6,549 nucleotides of DNA from Azonexus sp. Lineage in GTDB: Bacteria; Pseudomonadota; Gammaproteobacteria; Burkholderiales; Rhodocyclaceae. A model generated the notes under the pieces. The model made no database searches. It was not told the DNA's origin and saw only the letters and a list, made by a program, of their open reading frames with translations. The stretch is taken from positions 1 through 6,549 of the forward strand of contig JAITWU010000177.1 of assembly GCA_031285115.1 (NCBI GenBank), read 5' to 3'. The first letter of the stretch is position 1, and each line of letters begins with the position of its first letter. This document shows, one piece after another, positions 1-6,549 of the stretch. The translations under genes were made by a program, and so were the position numbers.

Positions 1-65
1 CCCAAGACGGTTTTCGAGCTTCAATATATGACTTTATTTTCGAGAAGATTAGTAACAGCCATATT
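1..65. other. AT-rich non-coding edge downstream of amgK
   Basis: This stretch is about 35% GC (23 of 65 bases), and about 29% from position 11 onward, in sharp contrast to the GC-rich genes beside it. No recognisable gene lies in it. On the minus strand an ATG at 62-60 follows the amgK stop after three bases and opens a 13-codon frame (MAVTNLLENKVIY) ending with TGA at 23-21. A GGAAG at the end of amgK sits 8 bases before that ATG, a plausible ribosome-binding distance, but the peptide matches nothing I know. The 8-mer ttttcgag occurs twice (11-18 and 37-44). I see no convincing terminator hairpin. On the plus strand, two frames are open from the left edge into the amgK region but show no recognisable motif. 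Confidence 0.6.
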
Positions 66-1052
66 TCAGACTTCCAGCCGATCCAGCAGTCTGGCCAGCG
101 GTTTTAGCTGGACATAGCGGCTGGCGGTTTTCTTCGCGTAGGTTATGAAGCGCGGCAGGTCGGTGATGTATTTGTCTTTGCCGTCGCGGTAGTTGAGGCG
201 GCAGAAGATGCCGAGGACTTTGAGGTGGCGTTGCAGGCCCATCAGTTCGTATTCGCGCCAGAAGGCGCCGAAATCTTCGCGCACCGGCAGTTTGGCGGCG
301 CGGGCTTTTTCCCAGTAGCGGACGACCCAGTCGAGTTCCTGTTCTTCTTCCCAGGAGATGAAGGCGTCGCGGAAGAGGGAGACGAGATCGTAGGTGATGG
401 GGCCATAAACGGCGTCCTGAAAGTCGATGATGCCGGGGGTGAGGGATTCGGCGCTTTCGACCACCATCAGGTTGCGCGGCATGAAGTCGCGGTGGGTGAA
501 GACTTTGGGCTGGCCGAGGGCGGCGTTGATGAGGAATTTGAAAGTGCGGTCGAGCATCAACTGATCGTCGTCGCTGGGTGGCAGACCGAGGTGGCGAGTG
601 AGGAACCATTCCGGGAACAGGTCGAGTTCGCGGCGCAGCAACGTGGCGTCGTAGGGCGGCAGGGTGGCGGCGGTCGAGGATCGTTGCCACTGGATCAACA
701 CGTCGAGCACCGGGCGGATCAGTGTGTCGGCGAGCGAGAGGTCGGCGTTGAGCGCATCGAGATAGCCGATGCGGCCTAAATCGGTGAGGACGAGAAAGCC
801 GTTGTCGAGATCCTGATCGAGCACGCGCGGCGCGGCGAGGCTGGCTTTGGCGAGCAACCCGGCGACTTTGATGAAGGGGCGGCAATCTTCTTTTTCCGGC
901 GGGGCGTCCATGAGGATGCGCGTCGTTCCGTCCGGCCAGGTGAGGCGGAAATAGCGGCGGAAACTGGCGTCGGCGGAGGCCGGGGCGATGGTGACGGCCT
1001 GGTTGGGAAAGCGGCTGGCAACCCAGTCGGTAACAAGTTGATCGCGTATCAT
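66..1052 (-). CDS. amgK: N-acetylmuramate/N-acetylglucosamine 1-kinase AmgK
   Basis: This is a 328-residue cytoplasmic sugar kinase of the aminoglycoside phosphotransferase (APH) fold. AmgK phosphorylates MurNAc (and GlcNAc) at the anomeric carbon; MurU then makes UDP-MurNAc, bypassing de novo synthesis and hence fosfomycin-sensitive MurA. Visible motifs are the N-terminal SADASFRRYFR (26-36), MDAPP (48-52) followed by CRPF, the catalytic loop HRDFMPRNLM (187-196, catalytic Asp189 and Asn194), and the metal-binding DFQDAVYGP (210-218). The segment RRELDLFPEWF and a C-terminal MGLQRHLKVLGIF also agree with AmgK as I remember it. The frame is open up to an ATG at 1184, but that would overlap the lptD signal peptide. 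The ATG at 1052, which begins MIRDQLVTDW, gives a family-typical N-terminus and length. No clear Shine-Dalgarno precedes it. The gene is divergent from lptD. An uncharacterised APH-family kinase is the alternative, but the overall match favours AmgK. Confidence 0.88.
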   Translation of the reverse strand: MIRDQLVTDWVASRFPNQAVTIAPASADASFRRYFRLTWPDGTTRILMDAPPEKEDCRPFIKVAGLLAKASLAAPRVLDQDLDNGFLVLTDLGRIGYLDALNADLSLADTLIRPVLDVLIQWQRSSTAATLPPYDATLLRRELDLFPEWFLTRHLGLPPSDDDQLMLDRTFKFLINAALGQPKVFTHRDFMPRNLMVVESAESLTPGIIDFQDAVYGPITYDLVSLFRDAFISWEEEQELDWVVRYWEKARAAKLPVREDFGAFWREYELMGLQRHLKVLGIFCRLNYRDGKDKYITDLPRFITYAKKTASRYVQLKPLARLLDRLEV

Positions 1053-1083
1053 CGGGCGGGCGCAGGTTGTGGTTGGTTCGTTG

Positions 1084-1096
1084 TAAAATGGCGCGA
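1084..1096 (+). promoter_or_regulatory. Putative promoter (-10 element) for the lptD cluster
   Basis: TAAAAT at 1084-1089 matches the sigma-70 -10 consensus in 5 of 6 bases and is the best candidate in the 97-base gap before lptD. Transcription would start near 1096, giving a leader of about 54 bases. No good -35 hexamer lies at 16-18 bases upstream (around 1060-1067), so an activator or another sigma factor may contribute. In E. coli the lptD-surA operon responds to sigma E; I could not find a convincing sigma E type GGAACTT box here. This is inferred from sequence alone. Confidence 0.45.
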
Positions 1097-1104
1097 TTCT
1101 AACA
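1089..1104 (-). promoter_or_regulatory. Putative extended -10 promoter for amgK
   Basis: Read on the minus strand, positions 1104-1096 give TGTTAGAAT, an extended -10 element (TGn followed by TAGAAT, 5 of 6 to TATAAT). The -35 position about 17 bases upstream (1119-1124, CGGAAC on the minus strand) is poor, which is common for extended -10 promoters. The start would be near 1089, with a leader of about 37 bases to the amgK ATG. The element lies six bases from the opposed lptD -10 candidate. Confidence 0.45.
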
Positions 1105-1149
1105 CTTGGGCATCCGCCGTTCCGGTGCTGGCCCGCCGCTGAAGCCTTG

Positions 1150-3630
1150 ATGCCCGGTCTTTCCCGTCCTCCGTTCGCTGTCACGACGCTCTGCTGCCTG
1201 CTCGCTGGTCTGCCCGCGGCTCAGGCGGCGGCTCAGGTGGCGGATCTGGCGTTCGATGGCCCGCTGGCGCTGAAGAAGGAGCGCCGTTTCAATGTAATGG
1301 CCGACAAGGATGCGCAGCCTTCATGGATCGGCATTGGCTTGGCGCCGCCGGTCAAAAACGGCGACAAGCGCCCGTTGTTTCTGATTGGCGAGCGGCTCGA
1401 AGGCGTGACCGATCAGACGGCAATCGTCGATGGCAATGTCGAAGCGCGTCAGGCGGGGTATCTGTTGTTTGCCGACCGCGTGCGCTACAAAATCCCTGAT
1501 GATGAGATTGATGCGACCGGCCATGTCCGCCTGTTGCAGGATGGCGCGGTGATGGAGACGCCGTATTTGAAAATGCGTCTCGCCGACCAGATCGGTTATA
1601 CCGAGCAGGTCAAATACAATATGGCGCGGATGGTCGAGAGCGAGTTTTATGCCAAAAAGATGACCGTCGTCCGGGTGGCGACCAGCGATTCTTCATCATC
1701 CGGCGCGCCGATGATGCTCAATGTGCCGAACAGCTACGGCCTGCCGACGGTGGCCCCGGCGCGTCGTCCGACGGAGGTGACGGGTCAGGCCGAGCGGCTC
1801 GATTTTGAAGGGGAAAACCAGTTCCGCTTCAGCCGCGCCACCTATTCGACCTGCAAACCGGGGCAGGAGGACTGGTATTTGCAGGCCGGGACGCTGCACC
1901 TCGACTACGACCGCGAAATCGCCGAGGTGCGCAATGCCACTTTGAAGTTCAAGGAAGCGCCGATTTTGTACCTGCCCATCGGCTCCTTCTCGATCAATGG
2001 CAAGCGCAAGTCGGGTTTTCTCAATCCTTCGCTATCGGCCTCGTCGAGAAACGGCCTCGATGTCAGTCTGCCGTATTACTGGAATATCGCGCCCAATTAC
2101 GACGCCACCATCGAGCCGCGTTATATGGCCAAACGCGGCTTCCAGTTGGGCGGCGAGGCGCGTTACCTCGGCGCTAACTATCGGGGAATGACGCTCGCCG
2201 AATACATGCCCAATGACGATCAGACCGGCGAGCGCCGCTATGCCTATCAGATCGAACACCAGCACAATCTCGGACGCGGCGTCAGCGCGACCCTCAACTG
2301 GCAGGGGGTGTCCGACGACCGGTACTGGCAGGATATGTCGTCGCGGCTCCTCAAAACATCGCAAACCCAGTTGCTGCGCCAGGCGCTGGTCGGCTACAAC
2401 CCGGTTTCGTGGTTGAGCACGTCGGTCGAAGTATTGCGTTATCAGACCCTGCAACCGGACCCGGCGATGCCGGTGGCCCGGCCTTATTTCGTTGAGCCAC
2501 GGGTCAATTTCAATATCTACAAGCCGAATCTGTTTTATACCGATGTGATGATGGCCGGGCAGTATTCGCGCTTCACCCACCCGGATACGGTGAGCAATCC
2601 CAATGGCAGCCGTTTGGTCATGTATCCGCAGTTTTCTCTGCCCTTCGTTCATCCGGCTTTTCAGATCACGCCCAAGTTCGGCCTGCACCTGACCCGTTAC
2701 CAGATGGACCGGATGATGGCCGATGGCCGGGACAGCGTGACCCGGACGCTGCCGACCTTCACCCTCGATGCGACAACGGTTTTTGAACGCAACATCCGCT
2801 GGCTGGGCAGCGACTACATCCAGACCCTGGAGCCGCGTCTTTTCTACGTCTACATTCCCTACCGCAAACAGGACAATCTGCCGCTCTTCGATACGGCGCT
2901 TTCCGACTTCAACTTTGCCCAGATGTTTTCGGAAAATCGTTACAGCGGTTTTGATCGTGTGAACGACGCCAACCAGCTTACCGCCGCCCTCACCACCCGC
3001 CTGCTCGATCCGCAGACCGGGGCCGAGCGGGCCAAGGCGATGGTCGGCCAGCGTTATTACTTCAATCCGCAGCGCGTCTCGATTCCCGGCGAAACCACCC
3101 GTCAGGACTATTTCTCCAACATGGTCGTCGCCGTTACCGGCGTCGTCCTGCCCAAGACCTACGCCGATCTCGCCTGGGAATACAACAAGACGGAAAAAAC
3201 CAATGACCGCCTCTCGGTCGGCGCCCGCTTCCAGCCCGATTTCGGCAAAGTTCTCAGCGCCAGCTACCGTTTCACCCGCGACCCGCTCAATGCCAAGAAG
3301 CCGCTCGTCAAGCAGATCGACATTGCTGGTCAATGGCCGATTGCGCCGCGCTGGTATGCGCTGGGCCGCTACAACTACTCGCTGCGCGACGGGCAATTGC
3401 TCGAAGCCATCGGCGGCATCGAATATAACGCCGGCTGCTGGTCCTTGCGTCTGGTCGGCCAGCGGCTCGCGGCCTTGTCCGGCGCGCCCAACACCTCGAT
3501 CTTTTTCCAGCTTGAACTGAACGATTTCGGCAGTATCGGCTCCAATCCCATCAACCTGTTGCGGCGCAGCATTGCCGGTTACGGCAAAACCAACGAACTG
3601 CCCCTGAACGACAACCAGCCTTCTTTCTGA
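1150..3630 (+). CDS. lptD: LPS-assembly outer membrane protein LptD
   Basis: This 826-residue protein is the beta-barrel that, with the lipoprotein LptE, inserts lipopolysaccharide into the outer leaflet of the outer membrane. Residues 1-26 form a signal peptide (cleavage likely after AQA). Residues of roughly 75-235 are the periplasmic OstA/LptA-like domain that receives LPS from LptA. The junction to the barrel shows the family hallmarks SGFLNPS (288-294) and [19 protein letters not shown] (307-325); alternating aromatic beta-strands fill the rest up to a conserved C-terminal segment around GIEYNAGCW. The mature protein has only two cysteines, Cys235 (STCKPG) and Cys763 (AGCW), apparently equivalent to the E. 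coli C173/C725 pair. A Ser/Pro-rich insert lies at about 170-211. A TTG directly precedes the ATG; I chose the ATG. The Shine-Dalgarno is weak (GAAG at 1141-1144). The gene leads the cluster, and surA follows after 8 bases. Confidence 0.96.
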   Translation: MPGLSRPPFAVTTLCCLLAGLPAAQAAAQVADLAFDGPLALKKERRFNVMADKDAQPSWIGIGLAPPVKNGDKRPLFLIGERLEGVTDQTAIVDGNVEARQAGYLLFADRVRYKIPDDEIDATGHVRLLQDGAVMETPYLKMRLADQIGYTEQVKYNMARMVESEFYAKKMTVVRVATSDSSSSGAPMMLNVPNSYGLPTVAPARRPTEVTGQAERLDFEGENQFRFSRATYSTCKPGQEDWYLQAGTLHLDYDREIAEVRNATLKFKEAPILYLPIGSFSINGKRKSGFLNPSLSASSRNGLDVSLPYYWNIAPNYDATIEPRYMAKRGFQLGGEARYLGANYRGMTLAEYMPNDDQTGERRYAYQIEHQHNLGRGVSATLNWQGVSDDRYWQDMSSRLLKTSQTQLLRQALVGYNPVSWLSTSVEVLRYQTLQPDPAMPVARPYFVEPRVNFNIYKPNLFYTDVMMAGQYSRFTHPDTVSNPNGSRLVMYPQFSLPFVHPAFQITPKFGLHLTRYQMDRMMADGRDSVTRTLPTFTLDATTVFERNIRWLGSDYIQTLEPRLFYVYIPYRKQDNLPLFDTALSDFNFAQMFSENRYSGFDRVNDANQLTAALTTRLLDPQTGAERAKAMVGQRYYFNPQRVSIPGETTRQDYFSNMVVAVTGVVLPKTYADLAWEYNKTEKTNDRLSVGARFQPDFGKVLSASYRFTRDPLNAKKPLVKQIDIAGQWPIAPRWYALGRYNYSLRDGQLLEAIGGIEYNAGCWSLRLVGQRLAALSGAPNTSIFFQLELNDFGSIGSNPINLLRRSIAGYGKTNELPLNDNQPSF

Positions 3631-3638
3631 TCGCCACC

Positions 3639-4958
3639 ATGAACAAACTTACCGCCCGCCTCTCTGTCCTGATCAGTATCCTGGTCAGCTTTTTTGGCCT
3701 CCTTGCCGCCGTCTCGGCGCCGGTTGCTGCGGCCAGTCTCGTCGATGGCGACCGCATCGTCGCCATTGTCGACAATGAAGTCATCACCAAAAATGAACTC
3801 GACAGCCGCCTGGCTGCCGCCCTGAGCCAGTTGAAAAAGCAAGGCACGCCGCTGCCGCCGCAAGGCGAACTGGAGCGGCAGATGCTGGAGCGCCTCATCA
3901 TGGAGCGGGTGCAACTGCAATACGCCCGCGACACCGGCCTCAAACCCGACGACGCCCAGCTCGATCAAGCCCTTGGCCGTATCGCCGCCAACAACAACAT
4001 GAGCATGGAGCAGTTCCGCAAGGCAGTCGAAGCCGATGGCCTTGAGTTCGCCAGATTCCGCGAGGAAATCCGCAATGAAATGACCGTCGCCCGCCTGCGC
4101 GAGCGCGAAGTCGACAGCAAACTGGTCATCTCCGACGGCGAAATCGACAACTATCTGGCGAGCCAGGCCGCCAGCGGCGGCAATGAGGAATATCAGGTGG
4201 CGCATATTCTGTTGCGCGCCCCCGAATCGGCCAGTCCCGAGCAATTGCAAAAACTGCGCGAACGCGCCGAACAAGCCCTGGGCCGGGCGCAGGCGGGCGA
4301 AAACTTCGCCCAACTGAGCGCCACCTATTCAGACGCCCCCGACGCCCTGCAAGGCGGTTCTCTCGGCTGGCGTTCCCGCGACCGTCTGCCGAGCCTCTAC
4401 GCCGAGACCATCGCCAATCTGCAACCGGGCCAGGTCAGCCCGTTGTTGCGCTCGTCGGCTGGTTTTCACATCGTCAAATTGCTCGACAAGCGCGGCGGCA
4501 ATGAACCGGCTTCCGTCCAGCAAACCCATGCCCGCCACATTCTCGTGCGCGTCAACGAAGTGACCTCGGAAGGCGACGCCCGGCACAAGCTCGAAATCGT
4601 CCGCGACCGTATTGTCAATGGCGTCGATTTCGCCGAACAGGCGCGGCTTTACTCGCAGGACGGGTCGGCGGCCAAAGGCGGCGACCTTGGCTGGCTCAAC
4701 CCCGGCGACACGGTGCCGGAATTCGAGCAGGCGATGAATGCCCTGCAACCCGGCGAATTGAGCGCGGTCATCCAGTCGCCCTTCGGGATGCACCTCATTC
4801 AAGTGCTGGAGCGCCGCGAGCGCGACGTTTCCAGCGAACGCCAGCGCGCCGTCGCCCGCCAGGCCCTGCGCGAGCGCAAACTCGACGACGCCTATCAAGA
4901 CTGGCTGCGCCAGTTGCGCGACCGGGCCTACGTCGAAAACCGCCTCGACGAACGATGA
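3639..4958 (+). CDS. surA: Periplasmic chaperone / peptidyl-prolyl isomerase SurA
   Basis: This 439-residue periplasmic chaperone escorts unfolded outer-membrane proteins, LptD among its best-known clients, to the BAM complex. A signal peptide covers about residues 1-32 (hydrophobic core [15 protein letters not shown], cleavage near VAAA-S). The SurA N-terminal domain begins at [20 protein letters not shown] and extends to about 175. Two parvulin domains follow: P1 about 184-285 ([24 protein letters not shown]) and P2 about 296-393 ([27 protein letters not shown]). A charged helical tail (395-435) returns to the core domain as in E. coli SurA. P2 keeps the parvulin histidines (His300, His385), so it is probably the more active isomerase. 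The usual Trp before the second His is Met384 here. No Shine-Dalgarno is visible and the gene starts 8 bases after the lptD stop, so translation is probably coupled. Its stop overlaps the pdxA start. Confidence 0.96.
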   Translation: MNKLTARLSVLISILVSFFGLLAAVSAPVAAASLVDGDRIVAIVDNEVITKNELDSRLAAALSQLKKQGTPLPPQGELERQMLERLIMERVQLQYARDTGLKPDDAQLDQALGRIAANNNMSMEQFRKAVEADGLEFARFREEIRNEMTVARLREREVDSKLVISDGEIDNYLASQAASGGNEEYQVAHILLRAPESASPEQLQKLRERAEQALGRAQAGENFAQLSATYSDAPDALQGGSLGWRSRDRLPSLYAETIANLQPGQVSPLLRSSAGFHIVKLLDKRGGNEPASVQQTHARHILVRVNEVTSEGDARHKLEIVRDRIVNGVDFAEQARLYSQDGSAAKGGDLGWLNPGDTVPEFEQAMNALQPGELSAVIQSPFGMHLIQVLERRERDVSSERQRAVARQALRERKLDDAYQDWLRQLRDRAYVENRLDER

Positions 4959-5944
4959 CCTCCCGGCGGATCGCCGTCACCAGCGGCGAACCAGCGGGCA
5001 TCGGCCCGGAACTCTGTTTGCGTCTGGGCGAACTGGGTGACGAGATTCAGCCGGTTCTGCTCGCCGACTGGACACTGTTGCAAGAACGGGCGGCGGCCCT
5101 CGGCCTCGATGTTCTACTGCGCGACTACCAGCCCGGCCAGCCTGCGCAACCCGGCGTTCTCGATGTGCTGCACCTGCCGCTCAACAAACCCGCCATCCCC
5201 GGCCAGCTCGACCCGGCCAACGCGCCCTATGTGCTGGCGCTCCTCGACCGGGCGCTGGCCGGTTGCCGCAGCGGCGAATTCGCGGCGATGGTCACCGCCC
5301 CGGTGCACAAAGGCGTCATCAATGCAGCAGGCATTCCCTTCACCGGCCACACCGAATATCTCGCCGAAAAAACGGCAACGCCGCTGGTCGTCATGATGCT
5401 CGCTGGCGACACCGAGCGCGGCCCGCTGCGCGTTGCGCTCGCCACCACGCACCTGCCCCTGAAAGCGGTTCCCGCCGCCATCACGCCCAATCTTCTGGAG
5501 CAGACCCTGCGTATTCTGGATGCTGATCTGCGCCACAAATACGGCATCGTCCAGCCACGCATCCTCGTCGCCGGACTCAACCCGCACGCTGGCGAAGGCG
5601 GCTATCTGGGCCGCGAAGAAATCGACATCATCGCCCCCGTGCTGGAAAAACTGCGCGGACAAGGCTTCTCCCTCTCCGGCCCGCACCCCGCCGACACGAT
5701 GTTCACCCCGCCCGTTCTGGCGGGCGGCGACGCCGTGTTGGCGATGTACCACGACCAAGGGCTGACGGCGCTCAAATACGCCACCTTCGGCCACGGCATC
5801 AACGTCACTTTGGGGCTGCCGATCATCCGCACCTCGGTCGACCACGGCACCGCCCTCGAACTCGCTGGCAGCGGCAAAGCCGATCCCGGCAGCCTGTTCG
5901 CCGCCCTGGCCGAAGCCGCCCGCATGGCGGGCCGTGTGCGATGA
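4955..5944 (+). CDS. pdxA: 4-hydroxythreonine-4-phosphate dehydrogenase PdxA
   Basis: This cytoplasmic enzyme of the DXP-dependent vitamin B6 pathway oxidises 4-phosphohydroxy-L-threonine with NAD(P)+; the product decarboxylates to 3-amino-2-oxopropyl phosphate, the substrate of PdxJ. At 329 residues it equals the E. coli enzyme in length. The three divalent-metal histidines fall at the same positions as in E. coli: His166 (TTHLPL), His211 (NPHAGE) and His266 (YHDQGL). Other family motifs are GEPAGIGPE (11-19), TAPVHKG (114-120), FTGHTEYLA (129-137), GPHPADTMF (242-250) and RTSVDHGTA (292-300). The ATG shares ATGA with the surA stop and there is no Shine-Dalgarno, indicating translational coupling. 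The gene looks intact. The PdxA2-type homologues linked to sugar-acid catabolism are less likely, given the surA/rsmA context. Confidence 0.96.
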   Translation: MTSRRIAVTSGEPAGIGPELCLRLGELGDEIQPVLLADWTLLQERAAALGLDVLLRDYQPGQPAQPGVLDVLHLPLNKPAIPGQLDPANAPYVLALLDRALAGCRSGEFAAMVTAPVHKGVINAAGIPFTGHTEYLAEKTATPLVVMMLAGDTERGPLRVALATTHLPLKAVPAAITPNLLEQTLRILDADLRHKYGIVQPRILVAGLNPHAGEGGYLGREEIDIIAPVLEKLRGQGFSLSGPHPADTMFTPPVLAGGDAVLAMYHDQGLTALKYATFGHGINVTLGLPIIRTSVDHGTALELAGSGKADPGSLFAALAEAARMAGRVR

Positions 5945-6549
5945 GCGGGCGGAGCAAAGACGGGCACATCGCCCGCAAACGCTTCGGCCAGAATTTTCTC
6001 GTCGATAGCGGCGTCATCGCCGCCATCATCAGCGCCATCGCCCCGCAGCGCGCCGACACAGTGGTCGAAATCGGCCCCGGCCTCGGCGCTTTGACCGCGC
6101 CGCTGCTGGCCCGCCTCGACCATCTGCACGTCGTCGAAATCGACCGCGATTTGATCGCCCGCCTGAAAAAAAGCCACCCGCCCGAACGTCTCACCATCCA
6201 CGAAGGCGACGCGCTCGATCGTGACTTCGCCGCTATCGGCAACGACCTGCGCGTCGTCGGCAACCTGCCCTACAACATCTCGACGCCCCTGCTTTTTCAT
6301 CTCGCCGAATACGCCGACCACATCCGCGACATGCACTTCATGCTGCAAAAAGAAGTCGTCGGCCGCATCACCGCCGCCCCCGGCGACAGCGAATTCAGCC
6401 GCCTCTCGGTCATGCTGCAATACCGCTTCCACCTCGAATGGCTGCTCGACGTGCCGCCGGAGAGCTTCGATCCGCCGCCCAAAGTCCAATCCGCCGTCGT
6501 CCGCCTCATCCCCAAAACCACCGCCGACCTCACTGCGGTCGATCCCAAA
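5941..6549 (+). CDS. rsmA: 16S rRNA (adenine1518/1519-N6)-dimethyltransferase RsmA/KsgA, 3'-truncated by window edge
   Basis: This SAM-dependent enzyme dimethylates the two adjacent adenines in the 3'-terminal hairpin (helix 45) of 16S rRNA during late 30S assembly; loss gives kasugamycin resistance. 203 residues are visible with no stop, of roughly 270 expected, so the small C-terminal domain is missing only because the window ends. Motifs in order: KRFGQNFL (13-20), SAM-binding EIGPGLG (43-49), acidic EID (66-68) and EGDAL (88-92), the catalytic N-L-P-Y motif NLPYNIS (108-114), LQKEVVGRI (135-143), RLSVMLQY (154-161) and the substrate-side [12 protein letters not shown] (176-187). The ATG overlaps the pdxA stop by ATGA, and the N-terminus has a usual length before the FGQNFL motif. 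The Shine-Dalgarno is not obvious, which fits coupled translation as the fourth gene of the cluster. Confidence 0.96.
   Translation, partial: MSGRSKDGHIARKRFGQNFLVDSGVIAAIISAIAPQRADTVVEIGPGLGALTAPLLARLDHLHVVEIDRDLIARLKKSHPPERLTIHEGDALDRDFAAIGNDLRVVGNLPYNISTPLLFHLAEYADHIRDMHFMLQKEVVGRITAAPGDSEFSRLSVMLQYRFHLEWLLDVPPESFDPPPKVQSAVVRLIPKTTADLTAVDPK

Noticed and set aside
11..47. A possible terminator hairpin or insertion-element end built on the two ttttcgag copies.
   Set aside because: The copies are direct rather than inverted, the arms that could pair are only four bases (cttc and gaag), and no U-run follows a GC-rich stem.
225..779. A 184-codon plus-strand frame antisense to amgK.
   Set aside because: It has no recognisable domain, lies entirely within amgK, and reflects its codon bias.
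49..885. A 278-codon minus-strand frame overlapping amgK.
   Set aside because: It runs on the same strand as amgK but in another frame, and its translation is Arg/Pro/His-rich as typical of an off-frame reading. The AmgK frame carries all the conserved motifs.
1095..1130. A possible sigma E promoter for lptD (AACACTT, then downstream bases).
   Set aside because: Only part of the GGAACTT box is present, and no suitable TCnnA-type -10 lies at the right spacing.
1053..1184. A 44-residue N-terminal extension of AmgK starting at the ATG at 1184.
   Set aside because: It would overlap the start of lptD and both candidate promoters. The extension has no family resemblance, while the start at 1052 gives the usual AmgK length.
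2032..3396. A 454-codon open frame on the minus strand, wholly inside lptD.
   Set aside because: It lies antisense to an unmistakable LptD. Its translation is Val/Gly/Arg/His-rich with no motif I recognise. Long antisense frames are expected in GC-biased genes.
3579..4313. A 244-codon minus-strand frame across the lptD end and surA start.
   Set aside because: It is antisense to the SurA signal peptide and N-terminal domain. No family motif is visible, so it is most likely a by-product of GC codon bias.
5602..6489. A 295-codon minus-strand frame spanning the pdxA-rsmA junction.
   Set aside because: Both genes it opposes are intact and motif-verified. The frame crosses them without its own upstream signals, and its composition is that of a shadow frame.

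Overview
The window is ordinary core-genome DNA from a Gram-negative proteobacterium, most likely a betaproteobacterium and possibly of the Rhodocyclales. The evidence is the high GC content with strongly GC-biased third codon positions, the gene order, and the sequence character of the encoded proteins. The taxon is an inference from gene order and protein motifs, not from a database search.

Layout from left to right. Positions 1-65 are an AT-rich stretch (about 35% GC) with no recognisable gene. Positions 66-1052 on the minus strand encode AmgK, the anomeric sugar kinase of the cell-wall recycling shortcut. Positions 1053-1149 are the divergent promoter region, with two opposed -10-like hexamers only six bases apart. 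From 1150 to the right edge there is one tightly packed plus-strand gene cluster: lptD (outer-membrane LPS translocon barrel), surA (periplasmic chaperone/prolyl isomerase), pdxA (vitamin B6 biosynthesis) and rsmA/ksgA (16S rRNA dimethyltransferase, cut by the window edge). The gene junctions are an 8-base gap and two 4-base ATGA stop/start overlaps, so this is almost certainly one transcription unit with translational coupling.

The genes have an envelope theme. SurA is the chaperone that delivers LptD to the BAM machinery in well-studied bacteria, so lptD-surA pairs a client with its chaperone. AmgK on the other side feeds recycled peptidoglycan amino sugars back towards UDP-MurNAc. PdxA and RsmA are housekeeping passengers that are widely found next to surA in proteobacteria.

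I found no mobile element, CRISPR array, RNA gene or novel system. The points worth a second look are modest: the symmetric bidirectional promoter between amgK and lptD, an LptD with only two cysteines in its mature part, a Ser/Pro-rich insert in the LptD N-terminal domain, a composition break just after amgK where murU would often be expected, and the lack of clear Shine-Dalgarno sequences through the cluster.
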